From contig DAOWAH010000012.1 in assembly GCA_030634675.1 (NCBI GenBank), positions 1 through 17,346 of the forward strand: 17,346 nt of DNA, written 5' to 3'. Position numbers and translations under genes: made by a program. The notes under the pieces were generated by a model. It was not told the origin of the DNA, did no database searches, and was given only the letters and a program-made list of their open reading frames with translations. Positions 9,147 to 14,678 of this stretch are shown piece by piece (within the stretch, counting starts at the first letter, position 1; each line of letters begins with the position of its first letter). Source of the DNA: Fidelibacterota bacterium. Its GTDB lineage: Bacteria; Marinisomatota; Marinisomatia; Marinisomatales; TCS56.

Positions 9147-9162
9147 CCAGGGCAAGCCCTGG
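9147..9162. repeat. Short perfect inverted repeat
   Basis: CCAGGGC-AA-GCCCTGG, a seven-base stem with a two-base centre. It lies in the leader of the 9275 gene, with no T-run after it, so it is not a standard terminator. Its wording is of the dispersed-repeat type. Confidence 0.6.
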
Positions 9163-9201
9163 ACCCATTATTCCGCCGCAAGCAGCGGGGAATTTAACCA
9201 A

Positions 9202-9237
9202 GCCTTCTTGTCCGCCATAGTCGTACGCGAAGGCGGA
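9202..9237. repeat. Dispersed-type palindromic repeat (TCCGCC...GGCGGA)
   Basis: TCCGCC at 9211-9216 and GGCGGA at 9232-9237 form inverted arms, with an overlapping GCCTTC/GAAGGC pair at 9202-9207 and 9229-9234. The TCCGCC/GGCGGA arms recur in the palindrome at 14517-14536 inside the decayed tRNA copy, which suggests a small repeat family. Confidence 0.55.
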
Positions 9238-9274
9238 TTAAATTTCATTTTCATTTGATACTGGGAGGTAAATA

Positions 9275-10042
9275 ATGCCAACAAAAATTCGTATGTCCTT
9301 TTTCCTGCTAATAATATTGATCATGATCACAAATCCGATTTCTGGCCAGGAAACAGGTATGGTAGTTATTCCAGGTGGTATATTCACCATGGGAAAGAAC
9401 AGCATCAGTAAGGCTAACTATAAACCTGCCCATCAGGTGACCCTGGATTCATTTCTTATAGATCGGTATGAAGTTACCAACAGTGAATATCTTCGATTTT
9501 GCACCGCTACCGAACACCGGTTACCGGAATTCTGGAATGTCGACATCTTTCGCTGTGGTGAAAAATACGCCGATTATCCGGTTGTTGGGGTTAGTTGGTC
9601 CGATGCCGATAAGTATGCCGAATGGGCCAGTAAACGCCTGCCAACCGAAGCGGAATGGGAATATGCCGCGCGAGGCGGATTGGTGGGAAAGGAATACCCT
9701 AATGGAAACAACTGGGATAAATCCTCCTCTGCTAACCTACCGGGTAACTGGACCAATCGGATTGAGCCGGTGGGACAATTTGAAGCGAACGGATTTGGCC
9801 TGCATGATATGGCAGGAAATGTCTGGGAGTGGACCGCCGACCACTACGTAGGAGATTATTATTCAATTAGTCCGGAAATTAATCCACCGGGACCGGACAA
9901 AGGTACCGGCCGGGTGATTCGCGGTGGCAGTTGGCATTCCGGACCAGGCTGCAAAAAAGTATATTACCGTAGTAGTATGTCTGCCAACTGGGTCGATTTC
10001 GCGATCGGTTTTCGCTGCGTTAAGGATATTGAAGAGGAATAA
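9275..10042 (+). CDS. Exported FGE/SUMF1-fold protein
   Basis: A 255-residue protein with a signal peptide (about 1-25, cleavage near ISG/Q) and a formylglycine-generating-enzyme-like domain over the rest. Visible landmarks are MVVIPGG and FTMG at 29-40, DRYEVTNSEYLRF, RLPTEAEWEYAARGG (121-135), GNVWEW (181-186), RVIRGGSW (213-220) and the final GFRC (245-248). Sulfatase-activating FGE has two active cysteines shortly after the GGS(W/Y) motif. Here the first position is occupied by HSGP and only Cys226 remains, so classical FGE activity is unlikely; many proteins of this fold are noncatalytic or do other chemistry. A strong GGGAGG site precedes the ATG. The DsrE-like gene follows 61 bases later on the same strand, with a similar strong ribosome site, so the two are probably one operon. 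No sulfatase gene is in the window. Confidence 0.88.
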   Translation: MPTKIRMSFFLLIILIMITNPISGQETGMVVIPGGIFTMGKNSISKANYKPAHQVTLDSFLIDRYEVTNSEYLRFCTATEHRLPEFWNVDIFRCGEKYADYPVVGVSWSDADKYAEWASKRLPTEAEWEYAARGGLVGKEYPNGNNWDKSSSANLPGNWTNRIEPVGQFEANGFGLHDMAGNVWEWTADHYVGDYYSISPEINPPGPDKGTGRVIRGGSWHSGPGCKKVYYRSSMSANWVDFAIGFRCVKDIEEE

Positions 10043-10103
10043 TGGGTACAGTTCACAATTCGGAGGGCAGTCTTAATTAACACATTGAATCGGGAGGTTC
10101 AAA

Positions 10104-10535
10104 ATGAAAATAAAATCAATATTATTTACAGCTGCAGTCGCTCTTTTCCTGCTGATAAATTTCACTAGCGCTCAAACACCAGCAGGTGATATTCCCAATG
10201 ATGAGAAATTAGTGATCCTGTGGACCAGCGGTGACCGGGATGTGGCTCTGAAAATGGTATTTATGTATGCCGGTAATGCCCCGCGCTTTGAGTGGTGGAA
10301 ACATATAACACTGATTGTGTGGGGACCATCCTCCAAATTACTTTCCGAAGATCAGGAAGTACAGGAGTCCCTTCAGAAAATGATGGATGCGGGAATTGTT
10401 GCCAAGGCCTGTAAAGCTTGCGCCGATCAGTATGGCGTTTCCGAAAAACTGGAAGAGTTGGGTCTTACCGTAGAATACATGGGTGGTGAACTAACGGAAT
10501 ACATCAAGGGTGATTACAACGTTATTACTTTTTAA
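10104..10535 (+). CDS. Exported DsrE/DsrF-like protein
   Basis: A 143-residue protein with a signal peptide (about 1-23, ending FTSA/Q) and a DsrE-like domain. The domain shows KLVILWTSGDRDVALKMVFMYA with the expected nucleotide-fold start, ITLIVWGPSSKLL, and the C-terminal KACKACADQYGV with Cys103 and Cys106. In DsrE and TusD proteins a cysteine at this position carries sulfur as a persulfide. A periplasmic DsrE-like protein is a known but poorly understood variant. GGAGG six bases from the ATG gives a strong ribosome site. It follows the FGE-like gene in the same orientation. A role in periplasmic sulfur or thiol chemistry is inference from the cysteines. Confidence 0.88.
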   Translation: MKIKSILFTAAVALFLLINFTSAQTPAGDIPNDEKLVILWTSGDRDVALKMVFMYAGNAPRFEWWKHITLIVWGPSSKLLSEDQEVQESLQKMMDAGIVAKACKACADQYGVSEKLEELGLTVEYMGGELTEYIKGDYNVITF

Positions 10536-10608
10536 TAACTGACATAAATTGCTTGAAATACGGGGTAGGGAGCAACAGCCCTTAATTACTCCCACCTGCT
10601 GCGCGGAG

Positions 10609-10642
10609 CCCTCCTTGCCAGCATGCAATTTCGGCAGGCAGG
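10609..10642. repeat. 34-base direct repeat, copy 1
   Basis: Matches copy 2 at 10774-10807 at 29 of 34 positions. Both contain GCATGC followed by TTTCGGCAG and begin with CCCTCC. The unit contains TGCC and GGCA arms able to pair. Confidence 0.6.
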
Positions 10643-10773
10643 ATGAATACAGGAATATCCAACACCGATTAACGAATGTTGAATTTCGAAGTACGTGCCA
10701 GTGTTACTTCTTATTTCGTTAATCCTTGTTCATTATTCATCATTCAACACACCCCTTCCCACTTTGCGGGTTC

Positions 10774-10807
10774 CCCTCCCTGCTTGCATGCATTTTCGGC
10801 AGCCAGG
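10774..10807. repeat. 34-base direct repeat, copy 2
   Basis: Diverged second copy of the unit at 10609-10642, same orientation, 165 bases downstream. Confidence 0.6.
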
Positions 10808-10872
10808 TCAAGAGGGGAATAAAACCACTTATTCACAAATTTCCCTCCCCGGTGACACCTTAGCGACGGTAG

Positions 10873-11094
10873 ACTGGTAAAATAGCCCTATTGTTGTCGC
10901 GGATGAATATGGATGAACTGCTGGCCTCTCTGCCAGCTGATAGATTTACCAGAATCCATAAATCCTATGTAATCGGTCTGCAATATATTGTGAAAATTGA
11001 AAAACAATTTGTAAACATCGGTGGTCGTGAATTGCCAATAGGAGACCATTACCGAAAAGCATTTTTCAACATAATCAGGCACACTGGAAATTGA
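10873..11094 (+). pseudogene. C-terminal fragment of a LytTR-type DNA-binding domain
   Basis: From ACT at 10873, just after an in-frame TAG, the frame reads TGKIALLLSRMNMDELL. It continues with SLPADRFTRIHKSYVIGL, VKIEKQFVNIGGRELPIG and DHYRKAFFNII before a TGA at 11092-11094. The RIHKSYV and (I/V)GGRELPIG segments are hallmarks of the second half of LytTR domains, found at the end of AlgR/AgrA-type response regulators. No receiver domain, linker or ribosome site lies upstream; instead there is repeat DNA. About 70 residues remain, too few for a full LytTR domain of roughly 100. It is best read as a truncated gene. It ends only about nine bases before the cydB fragment. Confidence 0.75.
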
Positions 11095-11102
11095 AGCACT
11101 CT

Positions 11103-11192
11103 CGTTTCGGCAATCCGCTGGTGCAGGGATACACAATATCGCTCTACCAGATATCTCGCGGCAAGGTACCGTTAGATGAAAACAGCTATTAA
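11103..11192 (+). pseudogene. cydB: 3'-terminal remnant of a second cydB
   Basis: The frame encodes NPLVQGYTISLYQISRGK followed by VPLDENSY and TAA (11190-11192). Intact CydB ends MPLVLGYTVSIYWIFRGK then VQIDENSY. Fifteen of the final 21 residues are identical, and the similarity continues past the stop into the spacer (cccatcgaaattaattatt against gccatagaaattaattatt). No more of cydB, and none of cydA, is present upstream, where the LytTR fragment ends. The copy is clearly diverged, so it is an old remnant. Confidence 0.9.
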
Positions 11193-11206
11193 CCCATCGA
11201 AATTAA

Positions 11207-11956
11207 TTATTCTACAGTTACCTCAGCCTGGACCACCAACACATCGTATTTGTAGCCAAAGCCAAAATCCTTATCCAAAATAACTTTACCCTCGACGACC
11301 ACAATATCATCAACATTTACAGTTGTATTTGATGTCACTGTAAGATCAAATGATCCTTCAAAGTCAGTCCCATCCTGGATATGGATCCAGTTTCGGTTCA
11401 TGACCTGTGCTGTGAATTTTACTACCCGGCCCCGTAGGCGGATGGTCTGCTGGTTGTACTTATTCTTATCCCGGTATAATTCGGCAATTGTAATTCCACC
11501 TTCCCAGCCGGGCACTTGCTCAACTTCATAATTCACCGGTTTCGGGGCACCAGGAGCCATTTTGGCAGGCAAATTCATTGACATCATATTGGACTTTTTT
11601 GCGCCGACACCACTCGTTGAGAACCGATTGACAAAATAGATTTTCGTAAAAGTTTTTTCCAGGCTTTCACTGGTGAAATTATCCATAGGCATTTCCAGCG
11701 GAAAAGAAATCCGGTCGCCAACTTTAAGTTTCGAAAGCGGGCCGGCAGCCCAGACATCCTCGGTTCCATTATTGACACGAACATAGGTATAGCCTCCGCT
11801 ATCGATTGTTTCAACCACCTTTCCAGTTATCATATTGGTTGGGACCGCGCCAACCGGTTGGACCTGTTCATGAATTGGTGTCTGGGTCTTTTTTTGACAA
11901 CCGGTAAGAACTAGCATAATAATAACAACGTTGAAAATTCTAGAACGAATGAGCAT
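11207..11956 (-). CDS. NrfJ-like lipoprotein with two OB-fold domains
   Basis: A 249-residue protein starting at ATG 11956 with AGGA eight bases upstream. The signal sequence ends in the lipobox LTGC with Cys20 as the lipidated residue; the next residues QKK do not suggest inner-membrane retention by an Asp+2. The first domain (about 43-112) has GKVVETIDSGGYTYVRV, VWAAGP and KVGDRISFPLEMPM, the pattern of NrfJ-like proteins. The second (about 160-249) has IRLRGRVVKF, MNRNWIHIQDGT and VVVEGKV, an OB fold also seen in proteins annotated as nucleic-acid-binding, although a surface lipoprotein is unlikely to bind nucleic acid. Relatives often accompany c-type cytochrome or nitrite-reductase genes; here the nearest respiratory sequence is the cydB remnant 15 bases away. 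Function is unknown. Its last codons are duplicated next to intact cydB. Confidence 0.85.
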   Translation of the reverse strand: MLIRSRIFNVVIIMLVLTGCQKKTQTPIHEQVQPVGAVPTNMITGKVVETIDSGGYTYVRVNNGTEDVWAAGPLSKLKVGDRISFPLEMPMDNFTSESLEKTFTKIYFVNRFSTSGVGAKKSNMMSMNLPAKMAPGAPKPVNYEVEQVPGWEGGITIAELYRDKNKYNQQTIRLRGRVVKFTAQVMNRNWIHIQDGTDFEGSFDLTVTSNTTVNVDDIVVVEGKVILDKDFGFGYKYDVLVVQAEVTVE

Positions 11957-12208
11957 ATGGAATTCCTATTATATTTATTTATTTGTTCAAATATACGTTT
12001 TATAAGGGAAGGAAGTTCTACCTGCATTACGATCAAAACAAAATGATTTTCTGGTTGATTCTAGTGTTTAAGAATGAGGCTAAACAGTATGGTGCAATTT
12101 TGCTGCATCCGTTTTTAGTTTCAAATATGGGTTGAAAAATGCGCCAATGTAATTTATTAAGTCAAGAATCGTACAATCAAATAGGTCAAGAGTACAGAAT
12201 AGGTATCC

Positions 12209-13972
12209 TTATCCTCTTTTTCTTTTTGATGGTATCCTGGGCTTTTTTCCCTTAGCCTTTGCACTGCTCTTTCTTTTATTGTCGGTTCGTTCTTTTTTGA
12301 ATTTTGAAATATTTAGGCGCTGACCGGAAACGACTACTTTCTTCAGCAAGTTCAGCAGATGCTTAGGCATTCCTTCCGGTAAATCGACTGTGCTGAATTC
12401 CTTAAAAATATCGATCCGACCGATAAATTCGCTATCCAGCCCACTCTCGTTGGCGATGGCACCAACAATATTGCCGGGTTTAACGCCATGGGAATGTCCC
12501 ACGGTAATTTTGAATCGTTCCATTCCTGTTTCCGGTCGAGTAAATGGCTTATGGGACTTTTCGCCCCTGGCGCTTTTTTCAGTGCCACGCCGGCTGCGCC
12601 TTTCCGGTTTATCACGTGATGGTTTTTCTCTGGTCCTTTCCGGTTCCGGCTTCAGCAACAGTGGGTTGTCCCCTTGAAGAAGTTTTGCCAAGGCGGCGGC
12701 AATCTCGATTGAGGGAACATTTGACTCCATCCGGTACTGGTCGATAATCTGAGCGTAAGGCTCCAGTTCTTCTGTACCCAGGGCCTGGGTAATCCGCTCC
12801 TTGAAGCGTTCTATCCGCTTATCATTGATATCAGCCGTCGTGGGCAGCCTCATCAAATCGATTTTCTGGTTGGTGGCTTTCTCGATTGCGCGCAGCAGCC
12901 GTTTTTCGCGGGGAGCCACAAACAGGATGGCTTCACCTTTCCGTCCCATCCTGCCGGTGCGGCCGATGCGATGAACGTAGGCTTCTGTATCATATGGAAT
13001 ATCATAATTGATAACATGGCTGATGCGGTCGACATCCAGTCCCCGGGCGGCCACGTCGGTGGCAACCAGGATATTCAATTTGCCCGATTTCAACCGTTCT
13101 AAGGTACGCTCACGCTGGCGCTGTTGGATATCACCATTGAGTGGTGCCGAGGTATAACCGCGGGCTTCCAACTTCTCGGAAAGTTCGGCGGTACTAACCT
13201 TGGTGCGGACAAAAATAAGGATGGCATCAAATACTTCCACCTCCAGTATTCGCGTCAGTGCATCCAGTTTGTGGTAACCGCTCACCATCCAGTAGCGTTG
13301 ATTCGTGGTCTCCACGGTGGATGTCCGGGTCTTGATGTAGATTTCCTTAGGGTCATTCAGATATTTCCGGGCGATCCTGCGGATGGCCATTGGCATCGTT
13401 GCGGAGAAGAGAGCGATCTGCCGTTCCGCCGGTGTCTGTTCCAATATCCATTCCACGTCTTCGATGAATCCCATGCGCAGCATTTCATCGGCCTCGTCCA
13501 GTACGAGAGTGGAAATGGCGTCCAGGTTCAAGGTGCCGCGGCGCATATGATCCATTACCCGTCCCGGCGTACCAACGACAACCTGGACACCCCGCTTCAG
13601 TTGCCGAAGTTGTATTGTATAACTCTGTCCGCCATAGATGGGCAGGATATGGAAATTATTCAGCCTGGCAGCATAGCCCTGAAATGCTTCTGCGACCTGG
13701 ATCGCCAATTCCCTGGTAGGCGTAAGCACCAGTACCTGGGGAGACTTGATTTTCAGATCGATCCGCGAAAGCAGCGGCAAGGCGAAAGCAGCAGTTTTTC
13801 CCGTTCCGGTTTGGGCCTGGCCCACCAGGTCGTAGCCTTCTAACAGGTTGGGGATTACCTGAGCCTGGATCGGTGACGGTGTTTCGTAGCCGAGATCCTG
13901 GACTGCTTTCAATACCGGCTCGGCCAGTCCGAAGTCGTCAAATTCGATGGTGGGGTTTTGTTCGTTGTTCAT
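12209..13972 (-). CDS. deaD: DEAD-box ATP-dependent RNA helicase (CsdA/DbpA type)
   Basis: A complete 587-residue protein starting at ATG 13972, with AAGGA eight bases before it. It unwinds RNA duplexes in the cytoplasm, typically in ribosome assembly, mRNA turnover or cold adaptation. The motifs come in order: Q motif FDDFGLAEPVLKAVQDLGYE (11-30), AQTGTGKT (53-60), PTRELA (85-90), TPGR (135-138), DEAD (159-162), SAT (190-192), DVAARGLD (306-313) and HRIGRTGR (334-341). An Arg/Lys/Glu-rich linker (about 440-480) leads to a DbpA-like RNA-binding domain (about 485-558). A strongly basic tail ending KRKRG follows, which should add nonspecific RNA affinity. It is a single gene with a leader of about 140 bases. 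The gene name is by family resemblance. Confidence 0.95.
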   Translation of the reverse strand: MNNEQNPTIEFDDFGLAEPVLKAVQDLGYETPSPIQAQVIPNLLEGYDLVGQAQTGTGKTAAFALPLLSRIDLKIKSPQVLVLTPTRELAIQVAEAFQGYAARLNNFHILPIYGGQSYTIQLRQLKRGVQVVVGTPGRVMDHMRRGTLNLDAISTLVLDEADEMLRMGFIEDVEWILEQTPAERQIALFSATMPMAIRRIARKYLNDPKEIYIKTRTSTVETTNQRYWMVSGYHKLDALTRILEVEVFDAILIFVRTKVSTAELSEKLEARGYTSAPLNGDIQQRQRERTLERLKSGKLNILVATDVAARGLDVDRISHVINYDIPYDTEAYVHRIGRTGRMGRKGEAILFVAPREKRLLRAIEKATNQKIDLMRLPTTADINDKRIERFKERITQALGTEELEPYAQIIDQYRMESNVPSIEIAAALAKLLQGDNPLLLKPEPERTREKPSRDKPERRSRRGTEKSARGEKSHKPFTRPETGMERFKITVGHSHGVKPGNIVGAIANESGLDSEFIGRIDIFKEFSTVDLPEGMPKHLLNLLKKVVVSGQRLNISKFKKERTDNKRKSSAKAKGKKPRIPSKRKRG

Positions 13973-14096
13973 GGTTTTCGTCCTTCAGGCAAATAAACCT
14001 GGTCAGAATTATTACTATGTATTGCTGCATAAATTGTGGCCACGATTGTCCCGTTTCTTCTTTCAAATTCCATCACAACCATGCGCTTAAAGTTCT

Positions 14097-14106
14097 CACT
14101 ATAGTG
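14097..14106. promoter_or_regulatory. Palindrome overlapping a possible -10 box of the helicase gene
   Basis: CACTATAGTG is a perfect ten-base palindrome about 125 bases upstream of the helicase start, and its centre, TATAGT, resembles a -10 element on the minus strand. No clear -35 box accompanies it. Confidence 0.2.
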
Positions 14107-14114
14107 CGAATCGG

Positions 14115-14130
14115 GGCGGATTAACAGTCA
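14115..14130. repeat. 16-base direct repeat, copy 1 (tRNA-Asn-like fragment)
   Basis: GGCGGATTAACAGTCA here is identical to 14529-14544 inside the decayed tRNA-Asn copy. On the minus strand it reads as the anticodon loop region (GACTGTTAATC) followed by the CGCC palindrome arm. The two copies bracket the GIY-YIG gene and the intact tRNA. Confidence 0.7.
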
Positions 14131-14154
14131 GCCAGTCAGTTGATTTCACTTCGT

Positions 14155-14400
14155 TCAACCACTCAGATATTTATTCCTTAAATATTCTCTGCCCTTGTAT
14201 GTCTTTAATTGCTTCTCCCGGCGCATGGCTTCAGAACGAGTTTGGAATTCTTCACTTTGAATTAGTCTCCAATCGCTGGCACGTTTTGTATAAAATGAAA
14301 CGCCTTCACGGTGCTCACGAAGGCGCTTCTTCAAATCCTGTGTCTGACCGATATACAGGCGATCAATTTTTACACTATACAAAACATAAACGCAGAACAT
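14155..14400 (-). CDS. Small GIY-YIG domain protein (YhbQ/UPF0213-like)
   Basis: An 81-residue single-domain protein. VYVLYS takes the place of GIY and LYIGQT that of YIG, followed by the catalytic-arginine helix in DLKKRLREHREG, a conserved YTKRASDW segment, and the metal-binding Glu in AMRREKQLK. Size and motifs match stand-alone GIY-YIG proteins, some of which cut DNA; the cellular role is mostly unknown. The ATG lies only two bases after the 3' end of the upstream tRNA-Asn, so there is no room for a leader. The only GGAG sits in the tRNA acceptor strand, two bases before the start, which is too close for normal pairing. Translation is probably from a leaderless or tRNA-processed transcript. 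A 16-base repeat lies downstream. Confidence 0.85.
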   Translation of the reverse strand: MFCVYVLYSVKIDRLYIGQTQDLKKRLREHREGVSFYTKRASDWRLIQSEEFQTRSEAMRREKQLKTYKGREYLRNKYLSG

Positions 14401-14402
14401 TG

Positions 14403-14474
14403 CTCCGGAGGAGGGACTTGAACCCCCAACCTAGTGGTTAACAGCCACCCGCTCTACCATTGAGCTACTCCGGA
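14403..14474 (-). tRNA. tRNA-Asn (anticodon GTT)
   Basis: Seventy-two bases fold as a full cloverleaf. The acceptor arms TCCGGAG and CTCCGGA pair perfectly, the D stem is GCTC/GAGC, and the anticodon arm GGTGG-CTGTTAA-CCACT has GTT at the anticodon position. The T loop is TTCAAGT with a GGGGG/CCCTC stem. The discriminator base is G, as expected for Asn. CCA is not encoded; the next bases are CA and then the ATG of the GIY-YIG gene. The upstream flank (ggaattcttt) is repeated before the decayed copy at 14500-14574. Confidence 0.95.
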
Positions 14475-14516
14475 ATTCTTTTAGTATTTCAATCAACTTT
14501 CCGAACTCGAACCACC

Positions 14517-14536
14517 AATCCGCCAACTGGCGGATT
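14517..14536. repeat. Perfect palindrome in the tRNA-Asn remnant, variable region
   Basis: AATCCGCCA-AC-TGGCGGATT: nine-base arms around AC. The TCCGCC/GGCGGA arms are the same as in the repeat at 9211-9237. Confidence 0.8.
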
Positions 14537-14547
14537 AACAGTCACCC

Positions 14548-14565
14548 GTCCCGATACATCGGGAC
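14548..14565. repeat. Perfect palindrome in the tRNA-Asn remnant, D-arm region
   Basis: GTCCCGAT-AC-ATCGGGAC: eight-base arms around the same AC centre as the neighbouring palindrome. Confidence 0.8.
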
Positions 14566-14678
14566 TACTACGGAATTCTTTAAATAAGCTTGGAGACCTT
14601 GGTGAACTTGGTGTCTCCGTGGTTATTTCTTCAAAAAAGCGGGGCGAATTTAGTTAATATTTCCAGCCGGTAAAAGAA

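Larger units (their letters stand above)
8863..9274. other. Divergent intergenic region with repeat cluster
   Basis: About 410 bases separating two divergent transcription units, so it should hold promoters for both. The left two thirds are AT-rich with no recognisable gene. The right part, 9140-9240, is GC-richer and made of palindromic repeat words. The segment ends in GGGAGG just before the ATG at 9275. Confidence 0.5.
10536..10872. other. Intergenic region made of repeat-like DNA
   Basis: No gene is supported across about 340 bases. The stretch includes two copies of a 34-base repeat (10609-10642 and 10774-10807) and word-like text such as aacaccgattaacgaatgtt and cattattcatcattcaac. Such text is typical of dispersed intergenic repeats in FCB-group genomes. 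A small plus frame (10695-10880) crosses this and has no recognisable protein features. Confidence 0.5.
14500..14574 (-). pseudogene. Decayed tandem copy of tRNA-Asn carrying two palindromes
   Basis: On the minus strand TCCGTAGTAG matches the 5' TCCGGAGTAG of the intact tRNA. GGGTGACTGTTAA matches its anticodon arm with GTT kept, and TTGGTGGTTCGAGT matches the T-arm region. The D-arm is replaced by a perfect palindrome (14548-14565) and the variable region by another (14517-14536). The 3' acceptor strand is broken. The flank ggaattcttt on the upstream side is shared with the intact gene, so this is a tandem duplicate. It is very unlikely to give a functional tRNA. Confidence 0.8.

Noticed and set aside
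8863..9274. Riboswitch or attenuator in the leader of the FGE-like gene
   Set aside because: Hairpins are present but match dispersed-repeat words, and no known riboswitch core was recognised.
10695..10880. 61-codon plus-strand open frame after the DsrE-like gene
   Set aside because: It runs through repeat DNA (10774-10807) and has no ribosome site or family resemblance.
13124..13843. 239-codon plus-strand open frame
   Set aside because: It lies wholly antisense to the DEAD-box helicase, whose motifs are complete in order; a shadow frame.
14577..14678. Possible small RNA or terminator between the tRNA remnant and the symporter gene
   Set aside because: The stretch ggagaccttggtgaacttgg and its neighbours read like a dispersed intergenic repeat; no stable hairpin with a T-run was found.
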